This document shows positions 35,606-44,909 of a stretch of DNA of 64,000 nucleotides, piece by piece. The position numbers and the translations under genes were made by a program. The notes beneath the pieces were generated by a model that searched no databases, had not been told where the DNA came from, and worked only from the letters and a program-made list of their open reading frames with translations. The stretch is from JAPOUP01 sp965203605. GTDB taxonomy: Bacteria > Pseudomonadota > Alphaproteobacteria > Rhodobacterales > Rhodobacteraceae. The DNA lies in the NCBI GenBank assembly GCA_965203605.1, contig OZ241902.1, positions 186,001 to 250,000 of the forward strand. The letters are read 5' to 3'. Numbering within the stretch: the first letter of the stretch is position 1; every line of letters starts with the position of its first letter.

Positions 35606-36363
35606 CCAAACGTGGCCCCGGACTCCGCCGGCGCACATCGGATAAGGCGGGAAGTGCGGACTGCCGCCTGCCGGTGCACGACGGCACGGCGGTATTCCTG
35701 GTCAGTCACCATTGCGAGAAAGGCATGCGCTGTAGGGTAGCGGGCGATAAAGACCCTGTCCCAGCGCTCGCCCTCGGATCCAATCAGGATGGACTGGAAA
35801 GAACCGCGCCAGACAATGCTGGCACCGAGCCGCTGAAGAATTGGTGCCGTCTCGCGCCCATAGCTCGAATATGCCTCGTCGCCCGACACGGCCCGGCCTG
35901 CGAATTCATGATCATCCGGATATCGTGCGCGGGTCCGCAGGCGCACGAGGTTGAGCATATCGATTGGATGGTCGCGCTGTAGCGCCTTGAATGTGTCGAA
36001 CTGCGCACGCGTTGGATCTATGTGGCCTGCAATTTCTTCAGGAAAGAGATGTCCAGCCGCCACATTTGGCAGGGGCTTGGCCCAAATGACGTCGGAACGT
36101 CGCAGATTGCCATATAGATGTGGAAAGAGTTGGCCGCTTCGAGAAAGTTCCCATTTCAGCGCCAAATCGGGTCTATCGCTTTCCACGGCCAGTAGCCAGA
36201 GTAGGGTTTCGTGTCCAAAATGTTTCGCCGCCGTCGTCGGCAACTGTTCGGCGGTGGAGAAATGAATGAAACCATCCGCAAGATCATCTGGCGATCCGGC
36301 TGTCTCTCCGGCTTCCTCTAGCGTCGCCCATTCGAACTCGCGCAGAATCTTGTAGATGAGCAT
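35602..36363 (-). CDS. DUF952-DUF1330 fusion protein
   Basis: 253 residues from ATG 36363 (MLIYKILREFEWATLEEAGE). The first ~115 residues are a DUF952 domain: GFIHFSTAEQLPTTAAKHF and ELSRSGQLFPHLYGNL. The second part resembles DUF1330/dimeric alpha-beta barrel proteins: PIDMLNLVRLRTRARYPDD, ASIVWRGSFQSILIG, and WDRVFIARYPTAHAFLAMV. In relatives a stand-alone DUF952 gene usually precedes pyrD, so this looks like a fusion. Overlaps pyrD by 4 nt. Function unknown. Confidence 0.75.
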   Translation of the reverse strand: MLIYKILREFEWATLEEAGETAGSPDDLADGFIHFSTAEQLPTTAAKHFGHETLLWLLAVESDRPDLALKWELSRSGQLFPHLYGNLRRSDVIWAKPLPNVAAGHLFPEEIAGHIDPTRAQFDTFKALQRDHPIDMLNLVRLRTRARYPDDHEFAGRAVSGDEAYSSYGRETAPILQRLGASIVWRGSFQSILIGSEGERWDRVFIARYPTAHAFLAMVTDQEYRRAVVHRQAAVRTSRLIRCAPAESGATFG

Positions 36364-36402
36364 GGAGACCTGATGCCTAAACCGCTGCGAATCGTCAACC
36401 AT

Positions 36403-36739
36403 ATGTCAAAAGTCGTTCGCTCTCTGTGCGGCAAATCGGCTCTTAAGTCCTATCTCCCTGACCAAGGCGGTTTAAGATGTTGTGGCGGGTACCGCGCGGT
36501 CGGATTCCCCGATCCGTCGCGGAGAACGCGCCAGTGCCGCCGCAGGGCGACCCCGACGGCAGGGAAGGAGGAGATTTCCGAGATGCAGGGGCTTCTTGAG
36601 GGAGCGAGGCCGGGCTGCGCTTCAACGGCAGGGTCCCGGTGACCGGCATCACTGTGATGCCACCGGAGACCGAGGGACTGTTGGAGGTTGGCACGCCCGC
36701 CGCGCCGATGACCGTCATCATGCTGATGATGGTGTTGGC
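36403..36739. other. 337-bp gap with a possible C-terminal remnant
   Basis: On the plus strand one frame reads LRFNGRVPVTGITVMPPETE, then TVIMLMMVLAYTVVASSRRN before a stop at 36779-36781 (overlapping the 3' end of hipA). It looks like the membrane-anchored end of a lost protein, but no family is recognised and an in-frame stop occurs upstream. Confidence 0.2.
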
Positions 36740-38053
36740 CTACACGGTGGTGGCTTCGAGCAGACGCAATCGGCTGCGGTAGCCGCCAACGATTGAGTCG
36801 GTAAGCGCGGCCGGAAAGCCCTCGGGCAATGAGTCGACCGTATCGGCTATGGCCTTCTCGCTTTGGTTCTGCAGGTCAGTAAAAATCTCTCGGATAATGC
36901 TTTCGCCCATGCCACAGGCCTCGGCCGTTTGGAGAAAATGCCGCGGAGCGATCTTGTGAACCGGGTAATGGCGCTTCTTTCCCACTGCCATCGCCATCTT
37001 CATCTGCCGGCGCCGTAGCTGCTTCGCATCGTAGAGTGGCTGAGCCGACATAACATCGTAGAACGGAGTCACAGAGAATCGGCCGCGCGGATGCAGAAAC
37101 AGGCTGACGTTTTTGGCATGGCCGTCGGTCGCGGCCAACAGCCAAAACACAATCGCGGCTTTCATGATTAGCCGTTGATCGTGAAGAGGCTTGTCGCTGC
37201 TAGCGAACAAGCCGATCAGACCAGAAAGTCCGGGGCCGCCATCACTCTCATATTTGCGGGTTGGCGGAACCGACAGCGCCTGACAGCAATCTTCCTGTGG
37301 CAGGCGCAGAAGCCGCTTGTCTTTGGTCCATAGACGGTCGAACCGTTCCACGACCAGCACCTTCCTGTTACCAAAGTTGGTGATCGCGGTGTCGGCAGTC
37401 GGCAGGCCGAGCGCGTTCATGAGGCTCGTGCATAGGTGCTCGTTCTCAACCGAAAGCGAGAGATCGACACCGTCCGACCGTTTGCCAATCTCCGGCTTGA
37501 ATATGTGGGTGGTGGCCGTCGTGCCGTGCGGAATGTGCCAATGACCCTGCCAGTGGAGCAGGGCGGTTTTTTCCTGAGCGCCTGCCAGTGAAATCCGGAA
37601 CTCTTCATCCTCGCCGATGCCGAGCGGGCTGCTTGCCAGACTGCCTAGCAGGGTAGCAACCTCATCATCGGTGACCGGCCGCGCATCAATCCCGCCGGCC
37701 GGTCCCGGCTCCATGTCGTCGGGTAGGAACTGTAAAGCGCCGACGCAGTCACGGCCTATTGCACTCAGCAGACTGAAGGCGTCGAAGCCGTCGGTATGCG
37801 CTCGCTCAGCCACTTTGCGCAGGATGTCGGGGCTATCCGGCAAAAGGTTTTCAAACACGGCGGTCACTGGCGCACCGGTGTAACGATCCTCGCGCAGTGG
37901 CAGCGACAGAGAGATCGGGAAGGCGTTTCCCCAAGACAGCCAGCTGTCATCATACTGGAAGTCTACGGCGCCGCTCGCGGCCTTGCGCAGCTGACCAACC
38001 GGGCGGCTGTTCAGGTAGACAGATAGCGGGGGATGCGTCCGACGCCTGGCCAT
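36740..38053 (-). CDS. hipA: HipA-family serine/threonine kinase toxin
   Basis: 437 residues from ATG 38053, whose start overlaps the hipB stop (TGATG). It has the HipA N-terminal subdomain (SVYLNSRPVGQLRKA), the ATP-binding EFRISLAGAQEKTAL, the catalytic ATDGHAKNVSLFL loop and the metal-binding FYDVMSAQPLYD. In E. coli HipA phosphorylates glutamyl-tRNA synthetase, causing dormancy; here the target is unknown. Full length and apparently intact. Confidence 0.92.
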   Translation of the reverse strand: MARRRTHPPLSVYLNSRPVGQLRKAASGAVDFQYDDSWLSWGNAFPISLSLPLREDRYTGAPVTAVFENLLPDSPDILRKVAERAHTDGFDAFSLLSAIGRDCVGALQFLPDDMEPGPAGGIDARPVTDDEVATLLGSLASSPLGIGEDEEFRISLAGAQEKTALLHWQGHWHIPHGTTATTHIFKPEIGKRSDGVDLSLSVENEHLCTSLMNALGLPTADTAITNFGNRKVLVVERFDRLWTKDKRLLRLPQEDCCQALSVPPTRKYESDGGPGLSGLIGLFASSDKPLHDQRLIMKAAIVFWLLAATDGHAKNVSLFLHPRGRFSVTPFYDVMSAQPLYDAKQLRRRQMKMAMAVGKKRHYPVHKIAPRHFLQTAEACGMGESIIREIFTDLQNQSEKAIADTVDSLPEGFPAALTDSIVGGYRSRLRLLEATTV

Positions 38054-38307
38054 CAAAACAGGTCCTCAATATCTTCAGCTTTAGCCTGGCTGCGTTGCCG
38101 CACGACAAGCTCTAGATCGAGTGCCGCCAGGGCGGCGATGATCGTGACAAGCTGCGTGGCCGGCGCTCCGTCCTCCAGCTTCGAGATTGTTGCTTGGCGC
38201 AGGTGGACTGTTTCACCGACCTGCGATTGTGTCAGGCCGCGCTCCTTGCGGACCCGGCGCAGGATGGCGCCCAATTGTTTTGCTGATCTCGCTATATGAT
38301 CGGTCAT
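38053..38307 (-). CDS. hipB: HipB-like XRE antitoxin
   Basis: 84 residues. The helix-turn-helix is GLTQSQVGETVHLRQATISK, then LEDGAPATQLVTIIAALAAL typical of HipB dimerisation. It neutralises HipA and represses the operon. Four operator-like repeats lie 23-120 nt upstream. Confidence 0.9.
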   Translation of the reverse strand: MTDHIARSAKQLGAILRRVRKERGLTQSQVGETVHLRQATISKLEDGAPATQLVTIIAALAALDLELVVRQRSQAKAEDIEDLF

Positions 38308-38329
38308 GATCGCGTCCTTTCATGAGCAG

Positions 38330-38427
38330 TATACGCGATTGCGTATCGAGCGTCAATATACGAGATTGCGTTTAATTGTGTTTTATGCGCGATAAAGCAT
38401 AATCTGTAGTTATGCGCGAATGCGTTT
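38330..38427. promoter_or_regulatory. four operator-like repeats at 27-bp period upstream of hipBA
   Basis: Sites starting at 38330, 38357, 38384 and 38411 read TATACGCGATTGCGTAT, TATACGAGATTGCGTTT, TATGCGCGATAAAGCAT and TATGCGCGAATGCGTTT. Each is partly palindromic (TATRCGCGA/TTGCGTWT), and successive starts are exactly 27 bp apart. Binding by HipB dimers is inferred from position and from the multi-operator layout of E. coli hipBA. Confidence 0.65.
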
Positions 38428-39271
38428 ATCAGCCACAAACCACCGTGCATACGTCTGGAAAGGCTCATCCCCTTGGCACAGGCGATCCCACATTTTGTGA
38501 CCAAGGGGTTGACGGGCGGAATCGTTCGCCTTGTGTCCCGGACATGCCTGGTCGACCAAAAGACGACCACCCGATGTCCCGTCAGGAGTTCGGGGAGCTT
38601 CCCGGACGACGGGGCCTGCGCCCGCCACCTGGCTGAGCTACGCTGGGGCGCCAGCTCTGGAACGTCTTTATCGGAACCCCATGGGATTGGCGGAAGCTTG
38701 CCTGCGAGCCGTCCCAGCGCTCGAAGTTCGCCATCAGGGCCTGCTGGCCTCGCTCCGAACTCTTCGGCCGGAGCCCTCAACGGACGCCAACGATGCATCG
38801 TCTGTCATGAAGACCCCTCCAATCAAGGTGAATGAATCGGAAGATGCTCTTGCGCAGGAGCAGACGAAGGCAAGACGAATAGGCAACGCCGTGCTTTTGA
38901 CGCTTACCGTCCAGAAGCACCCGGACGAGTTCGTCTTCCGCTGGAACGGCACCACCACCACAGGGTCTCCTTCGACAGCCTTCCCGGCATTGGCCTGAGG
39001 CTGCCGCCCGCAACGTACCGCGACATCATCGAAGGACGCGCCTGAAGCGACCAGAGTGCCGGTACCCCACGCCCGCAGCCCCCCGCCGACAGGGTCGCCC
39101 TACGGCGGCGCTGGCGCGTTCTCCGCGACGGATCCGGGAACCCTGCCGCACGGCACCCACCACAACATCTTATGCCGCTTTGGCCAGAGGATAAGCCTTA
39201 AGTTCCTTTTGACTCTGAAAGGCCGCTGAGCGATGGTAAGGCCACAGATTAGGGTCACGGAGGATCAGACC
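38428..39271. other. about 840 bp without a confident gene
   Basis: Read on both strands. Only one small frame (38808-38998) looks mildly coding. The segment probably contains decayed sequence of unknown origin between the hipBA operators and the nucleotidase gene. Confidence 0.4.
38808..38998 (+). CDS. small hypothetical protein
   Basis: 63 codons beginning MKTPPIKVNESEDALAQEQT, then ARRIGNAVLLTLTVQKHPDE. Composition is protein-like and hydrophilic, but there is no clear ribosome site and no family recognised. May be a fragment. Confidence 0.25.
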
Positions 39272-40840
39272 ATGCAAGCTCAAATTGTGATTTCCATCGC
39301 GACGATTGCATTGAGCGTTGGTGCCGCCGCAGCTGAGTACAGATTGACGGTTCTGCACACGAACGACTTTCATTCGCGTTTCGAGCCGATCAGCAAGTAT
39401 GACAGCGGCTGTTCGGCAGAAGACAATTCCGAGGGCAAATGCTTCGGTGGGTCCGCCAGGCTGGTGACGGCCGTGGATGAGGCGAAGGGACGTAGTGCGA
39501 ACTACATCCTTGTGGACGGTGGAGACCAATTCCAGGGTTCGCTGTTCTATACGTATTACAAAGGCAAGGTGGCCGCCGAACTGATGAACAAAATGGGCTA
39601 CGATGCAATGACCGTTGGTAACCATGAGTTTGATGACGGCCCTGAAGTCCTGAGAGGCTTCGCTGAATCGGTAAGCTTCCCGATCCTGATGTCGAATGCC
39701 GAATATTCAGGTGAGTCGGCGTTGGTCGGGACGATCCGGAAATCCGTGGTTATCGAGCGTGGTGGCGAACGGCTGGGGCTGATCGGACTGACCCCTGTTG
39801 ATACGCAGGAACTCTCGAGCCCCGGCAAGAACATCGTGTTCACGGATCCGGTCGCATCCGTTCAGGAGCAGGTCGACCTGCTGGAGGCGGAAGGTATCAA
39901 CAAGATCATCCTGCTGAGCCATTCAGGCTATCTTGTTGACCAGCATGTTGCTTTGAACACAGAAGGTGTCGACATAATAGTCGGCGGACACGACAACACC
40001 TATCTGTCGAATGCGTCCGAGGACGCGGAGGGTCCGTATCCAACTATGGTGGGTCCGACTGCGATCGTTCAGGCCTATGCATTCGGGAAGTTCCTGGGCG
40101 AACTGAACGTGTCGTTCGACGACGACGGCGTGATCACGGAGGCTGTTGGCGACCCTATCATTATGGATGCAAGCGTGCCCGAGGATGAGGCGACAAAAAT
40201 GCGCATCAATGAGCTCGCGGCCCCGCTCAATGAGATTCGAAGCAGGGTCGTGGCACAAGCCGGCGGGATGATCGACGGTGATCGAGGGGTCTGTCGGGTT
40301 GCGGAATGCCCGATGGGCAATCTCGTAGCGGAAGCGATGCTTGAACGCGTGAAGAATCAGGGCATCCAGATCGCCTTTGCCAATTCAGGTGGCATCCGCG
40401 CCTCGTTTCAGGCGGGCGACGTGACGATGGGCGACGTAATGACCGTCCTGCCATTCCAGAACACATTGTCCACATTTCGGATCAAGGGACAGGGCATTAT
40501 CGACTCGCTTGAGAACGGAGTTAGCCAGGTCGAGGAAGCCAAGGGCCGTTTTCCGCAGGTGGCGGGCCTGAGCTTCGTCTGGGATCCAGCGGTTGCGCCC
40601 GGGGAGGGGCGGATCAAGGAGGTCCTGGTTGCGGGCCAACCCATCGATCCTGCCGCCACGTATGGCGTGGTGACGAACAACTTCGTTCGAAATGGTGGTG
40701 ACGGCTATAGTGTGTTCGCCACACAGGCGATCGATCCATATGACTTCGGCCCGGATCTGGCGGATGTACTGGCGGAGTACATTGCGAGCCAAACTCCGGT
40801 TACCGCGATGCTCGATGGCAGAATCTCAAGGGTTGAGTAG
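39272..40840 (+). CDS. secreted 5'-nucleotidase/metallophosphatase (UshA-like)
   Basis: 522 residues from ATG 39272 with GGAGG 8 nt upstream. Signal peptide MQAQIVISIATIALSVGAAA with cleavage before EYR. The N-terminal calcineurin-like domain carries metal ligands in VLHTNDFHSRFE, VDGGDQFQGS, GNHEFDDG, LLSHSGY and VGGHDNT. The C-terminal nucleotide-binding domain has FANSGGIRASFQAG and FVRNGGDGYSVF. It releases phosphate and nucleoside from extracellular nucleotides in the periplasm. Single gene. Confidence 0.93.
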   Translation: MQAQIVISIATIALSVGAAAAEYRLTVLHTNDFHSRFEPISKYDSGCSAEDNSEGKCFGGSARLVTAVDEAKGRSANYILVDGGDQFQGSLFYTYYKGKVAAELMNKMGYDAMTVGNHEFDDGPEVLRGFAESVSFPILMSNAEYSGESALVGTIRKSVVIERGGERLGLIGLTPVDTQELSSPGKNIVFTDPVASVQEQVDLLEAEGINKIILLSHSGYLVDQHVALNTEGVDIIVGGHDNTYLSNASEDAEGPYPTMVGPTAIVQAYAFGKFLGELNVSFDDDGVITEAVGDPIIMDASVPEDEATKMRINELAAPLNEIRSRVVAQAGGMIDGDRGVCRVAECPMGNLVAEAMLERVKNQGIQIAFANSGGIRASFQAGDVTMGDVMTVLPFQNTLSTFRIKGQGIIDSLENGVSQVEEAKGRFPQVAGLSFVWDPAVAPGEGRIKEVLVAGQPIDPAATYGVVTNNFVRNGGDGYSVFATQAIDPYDFGPDLADVLAEYIASQTPVTAMLDGRISRVE

Positions 40841-41362
40841 TTTTCCCCGGGATGCATTGATGGCCCGCTCCGCTGCGGCCCCAGTGTCTCCTGAATGGAT
40901 CTAAGCGGCGAAATTCGCTGTAGTGGCTTCTGGGTCCCCCGGTGTTCCTCGGCCTATCATGCTTGGCTCCGTGTCATCTCCTTCCGCGACATGGAAGTAG
41001 CCCTGTCTGGAAAATGGCTAAGGTTCGGATTTGTCGGTCTGGCACCGAAATGTGACCGGGAACGAGTTGGGGACCGACCGGCGAGGGGTTTCACGCAATG
41101 GGTATGGCATTTATATACCGAGACGCGGTAACGGGAGTCGCGCAAACCAGCAGGTGTGTGCCGCACCCCTGATGCACGACTTGGAAGGCAGCCAAACGAC
41201 GCCCAAAGTGCTGGACGCAAGAATTTGGTTGGTGCAGCGGACCGTTCCGACTTTCGTCATTGAGAGCCGCGGTCTAATTCACAGGAGTCCGCTGGCGCGA
41301 ACCGGACGATCAGACTGCCGCCGACGGGCGCGGTCCGGGTCAATCAGATCGCGCCTGTCCCG
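40841..41362. other. about 520 bp without a recognisable gene
   Basis: Convergent intergenic region between the nucleotidase and the VWA gene. No coding frame, repeat or clear terminator stood out. Confidence 0.4.
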
Positions 41363-43279
41363 TCAACGCTGTTGATCCAGACTCTGTGCCAGCCGCATCA
41401 GCTGCACGGCTTCGGCGCGATAACCATAGGGGTCATGGCCTCGGTTGGCGTTGGCAAGCTCGATCGCATCGTCCCAGGACCAGTCACCCAGGTAATCGGA
41501 GCCGCGCAGGAGTTGGCCAAAGCCCGCGATCGCGGCAGCGAATCCGGCTTCGGATGAAGCAGCGAGATCAGCGGTGATCGGTTGTTCGATCAGCTGGCTG
41601 GTCGCCGACCCGGGCACCTTGTATCGCAACCGCAGGAAGCCCAACTCGTTAGAGGAAGTCGAGGTCACCGCTGTCCGATACCGCAGGGGGTCGTTCAGAC
41701 GTGCGGGCGAATCTACAGGCGTAACCTCGTAGATCGCGTTGACTGAGTGCCCCGCTCCGACCTCGCCGGCGTCAACCGCATCGTTGTTGAAGTCCTCGCG
41801 CCTCAGCGCCCTGGTCTCGTAGCCGATGAGCCGGTATTCCGCAATTTGCGCGGGGTTGAACTCCACCTGGATTTTCACATCGTCCGCAATCGGAAAGAGC
41901 GTGCCAGACAACTGGTCCACCAGAACTTTCTGTGCCTCTCCGAGAGTGTCGATGTACGCGGCCATGCCGTTGCCGTGCTGCGCCAGCGCCTGCATCGTAG
42001 CATCGTTCAGATTGCCGCGACCAAAACCCAGAACCGACAGGTAGGAACCACCGCTGGCCTGCCGTTCAATGAAATCCTTCAACTCCTCGGGATCGGAAAG
42101 CCCCACATTGAAGTCACCATCGGTAGCGAGGATAACTCGGGTCACCTCGCCATGGTCGGTCATGCTCCGCGCTGTGGCATAAGCCTGTTTTAGCCCGGCC
42201 TCACCAGCGGTTGACCCGCCTGCATCAAGCCGGTTGAGTGCCGTGCGGATGGTCTCCGTCTCCCCCGCCCTCGTCGGATCTAACACTTGCCCGGCACTGC
42301 CTGCATAAGCCACGATGGCCACCTCGTCCTCAGGCCGCAGTTCCCCGAGCAACTGATGGAATGACTGCTTCAGTAGAGGCAGCTTGCCGGCTTGGTCCAT
42401 AGAACCGGACGTATCAATCAGGAACACGAGGTTCAGCGGCGGGCGGTTCTCGACCTCGGGAAGCGCTCCCTGGATTGCGACCTGCACCAGCTTTGTGTCC
42501 GCATTCCAAGGGGTTGTACTGACTGACACCGTGGGCCGGAACGGCATCTCCCCGACTGGCGCAGGATGCATATAGGGGAAATAGTTGATCATCTCCTCCA
42601 CCCGCACCGCCGCTGCCGTTGGCAGGTAGCCGTTCATCAGTGATGATCGCACTACCGAATAGGACGCGGTGTCCACGTCGATCGAAAATGTCGAAACCGG
42701 GTTCTGCGCCACCAATTTGACTGGACCTTCACCGGTACCGGCGAATTCCTCGGTGCTGCCTCCCACCGGTAGCCACGTGGGCTCGATGATCTGGGGTTCG
42801 GACGGGACGCCACCAGTAGCGTCCAGGATAGTCGCGCTGCCCTCGAGCAATATGGCTGAAGGCCGTGCACCTAGGTCCCGCTCGACAGGCGCCAAGGACG
42901 CGTCGAGAGGTGCGTCAGCTTCGCCAAGCTCTTCTAACATCGGTTCGGATCCCATGTACCTGCCGTCGGACACTCGCAGAGGATCGAGAGCATCACCCGT
43001 GGGAAGAAGCATCACTGCACCGATGGCTACAGTTGCGGTGGTCAAGACGGTTGCGGTCAGAACCGGACGGGTGGTCACTAGATTCAGTATCATCCTTGCT
43101 CTCCTGATCAGGCCCACTTCAGGGCAGTCAGGTGTTTGACGGATAGCGTCGGCCGATACTTGGAACCGTTCGAAATTTTTCCGTGCCAGTGCTAGATTGT
43201 CAGCCTTTTTCGCGACATCGGGCGCAGGCGTGGCGATGCGCATGGCCAACCTAAGCTTGTCGAACTCATCGTCTTTCAT
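41363..43279 (-). CDS. VWA domain protein with DUF3520 (YfbK-like), membrane anchored
   Basis: 638 residues from ATG 43279 (MKDDEFDKLRLAMRIATPA), overlapping the sigma gene stop by ATGA. A cytoplasmic N-terminus, one membrane helix (VLTATVLTTATVAIGAVMLL), then an extracytoplasmic VWA domain with the metal-dependent adhesion site DTSGSMD and ILATDGDFNVG. The C-terminal DUF3520 region reads QVEFNPAQIAEYRLIGYETR and SSEAGFAAAIAGFGQLLRGS. The N-terminal part before the helix may act like an anti-sigma factor, given the coupling. Confidence 0.88.
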   Translation of the reverse strand: MKDDEFDKLRLAMRIATPAPDVAKKADNLALARKNFERFQVSADAIRQTPDCPEVGLIRRARMILNLVTTRPVLTATVLTTATVAIGAVMLLPTGDALDPLRVSDGRYMGSEPMLEELGEADAPLDASLAPVERDLGARPSAILLEGSATILDATGGVPSEPQIIEPTWLPVGGSTEEFAGTGEGPVKLVAQNPVSTFSIDVDTASYSVVRSSLMNGYLPTAAAVRVEEMINYFPYMHPAPVGEMPFRPTVSVSTTPWNADTKLVQVAIQGALPEVENRPPLNLVFLIDTSGSMDQAGKLPLLKQSFHQLLGELRPEDEVAIVAYAGSAGQVLDPTRAGETETIRTALNRLDAGGSTAGEAGLKQAYATARSMTDHGEVTRVILATDGDFNVGLSDPEELKDFIERQASGGSYLSVLGFGRGNLNDATMQALAQHGNGMAAYIDTLGEAQKVLVDQLSGTLFPIADDVKIQVEFNPAQIAEYRLIGYETRALRREDFNNDAVDAGEVGAGHSVNAIYEVTPVDSPARLNDPLRYRTAVTSTSSNELGFLRLRYKVPGSATSQLIEQPITADLAASSEAGFAAAIAGFGQLLRGSDYLGDWSWDDAIELANANRGHDPYGYRAEAVQLMRLAQSLDQQR

Positions 43280-43818
43280 AACTGTTCCTCGGTTTCGCGC
43301 CGTGCACGAATGACTTTCTTCGCCTCTGATACACGCCAACTGACCGTGCCCTCGGAGATGCCGAGGACATGCCCGGCGTCCGCATGCGTCAGCCCGTCCA
43401 GAATCAATGCAAGCGTGTCCCGCAGACCGTCTGGCAAGGTGCGCATAACCTGCACCAACCAATCAACCTGGTCTGCCGTCTCCGCCTCGGCGGCGCGCCG
43501 GTCCAGTTCCCAGTCACCCCAACCGGCGACAGCGTTCGCATGCGCCGCCGCTCGGCGGCGGGTGTCATGGGCGGCGTTCACCGCCACCCGGTAGAGCCAA
43601 GTGGTGAATTTCGCGTCGCCCCGGAATCCGGCCAGCTTGGCGGGCAGCGCGGCACAGATGCTCTGTGTCAGATCCTCGGACTCTGCGCGACTGCCGCTGA
43701 GTCGGAAGCACAATGCGAAAAGCCGGTCGTAGTGCCTTTCCAGCAGTGCCGCAAACGCTGCCGCGTCTCCGTCAGCCGCCGCACGGGCAAGTTCTTCGTC
43801 ACTTGTGGACATGTACAT
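43276..43818 (-). CDS. ECF-type RNA polymerase sigma factor
   Basis: 180 residues from ATG 43818 (second ATG at 43812). Region 2: FAALLERHYDRLFALCFRLS, SEDLTQSICAALPAKLAGF, FTTWLYRVAVNAAHDTRRR. Region 4: LPDGLRDTLALILDGLTHAD, GISEGTVSWRVSEAKKVIRA. Coupled to the membrane VWA protein. No canonical anti-sigma gene is adjacent, so the VWA partner's cytoplasmic tail is the likely regulator. Confidence 0.9.
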   Translation of the reverse strand: MYMSTSDEELARAAADGDAAAFAALLERHYDRLFALCFRLSGSRAESEDLTQSICAALPAKLAGFRGDAKFTTWLYRVAVNAAHDTRRRAAAHANAVAGWGDWELDRRAAEAETADQVDWLVQVMRTLPDGLRDTLALILDGLTHADAGHVLGISEGTVSWRVSEAKKVIRARRETEEQL

Positions 43819-44909
43819 TACGGTTGTTTGACGCACGCCAAAGGTCAATCCTTGGAAATCTGGAATATTGCCGTCCTGCAACGAAGGATTGGGCTTGGCT
43901 GCGGAATGTTGATGGGACGTCCGTAGCCGATGAGGCAAAGTTGGGGCACTTTGGGACAGCGGCACCCGGCGGCGCCGCCTGACTTATCCGTCCGTCTGCG
44001 ATCCTGCCGGTGCCACCATGGCCGTCTTCGAAGTGGTACGCCCCAATGGTCGGTCACTAGGTGTAATCCGTTATACCGGAAGAACAAAAAAATGATGGGC
44101 GGAACCGGGACGGTTACCACAATTTGATCGCTTGCGCCGCCATTTGCCCCAACTTCCAGTCCGAAGTGCAACACCACCTATTTCCTCACCGACAGCGGAT
44201 ATTGGCCGAGGTCCGGCCGCGGTGGCATCTTCGACCACTGCTGTTCCGGTGAGCCTCGCGTCGGGCTATGGCCGGATCCGGAAGTCCGCGTTTCACCGCC
44301 GCGGTTGGCTGGTGTCGCGGCAGGCATATTTTTCCACCTGTCGACCGTGCTTTGCCATCTGGCGTCAAGTCATTGAGAATGAGCCAATATCCGGTCTTTC
44401 CGACCTGAATCGACCTGAATCGGCCTCCGCCGGTCCACCCCTTGACACATCCGTCCCCGACAATTCAGACGCTGTGGACGTCTGAATCGGCGGCTGACGA
44501 CTGGCGAAGCCGAAGACCACATTCTGTTTGAAGCGGTCCTGGGCCAGCGTCCAGTGGGGCGGGTTGAGAGTTCAATGCCCATCATGCAAACTGAAACGCG
44601 AATCTAGGCCACGTAAAGGCTAGCTGGTCTGCATGAGAGCACTGAGGATAAAGGCGTATGGCAAAAGATCGCCATCGATGATGGTGATGACCCGGAAATT
44701 TGAGGGGCGCAAATCTTGTTTGGCAGATGTCGTTGCGCTTGTCTGGACTTTCTGGCCGAATTCACAGGAATTTGCCGGTTGCCGACGGGGCTTAACAATA
44801 AAACCGTATCGATCAACCCCCCACCGCGCTCAATTCAGTCGCGCCGACTCCCTGTTCTGCTGGGTTTTTCCGCATTACGGAACCAAAACACCTCCCGGGT
44901 ATTCAACTG
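43819..44909. other. about 1.1 kb without a recognisable gene
   Basis: Contains dispersed repeat copy B (about 44147-44200) and a short direct repeat (CGACCTGAAT twice near 44399-44420). No protein-like frame on either strand. A rather long gap for this gene-dense window, suggesting deleted or decayed content. Confidence 0.4.
44147..44200 (+). repeat. dispersed ~45-bp repeat, copy B
   Basis: Reads CCCCAACTTCCAGTCCGAAG then TGCAACACC and a TATTTCC...GACAGCGG end, in the same orientation as copy A and opposite to copies C and D. Confidence 0.5.

Noticed and set aside
36443..36721. Minus-strand frame upstream of the DUF952 gene
   Set aside because: Low-complexity Ser/Pro composition; the plus-strand alternative is only marginally better and given low confidence.
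38330..38427. Periodic repeats considered as a CRISPR array
   Set aside because: Repeat units are only ~17 bp with ~10-bp spacers, diverge between copies, and no cas genes occur; operator sites fit better.
44399..44420. Short direct repeat CGACCTGAAT in tandem
   Set aside because: Only two imperfect units; no wider structure.
44132..44485. 117-residue plus-strand frame in the 1.1-kb gap
   Set aside because: No motif, no ribosome site, crosses the dispersed repeat; composition not protein-like.
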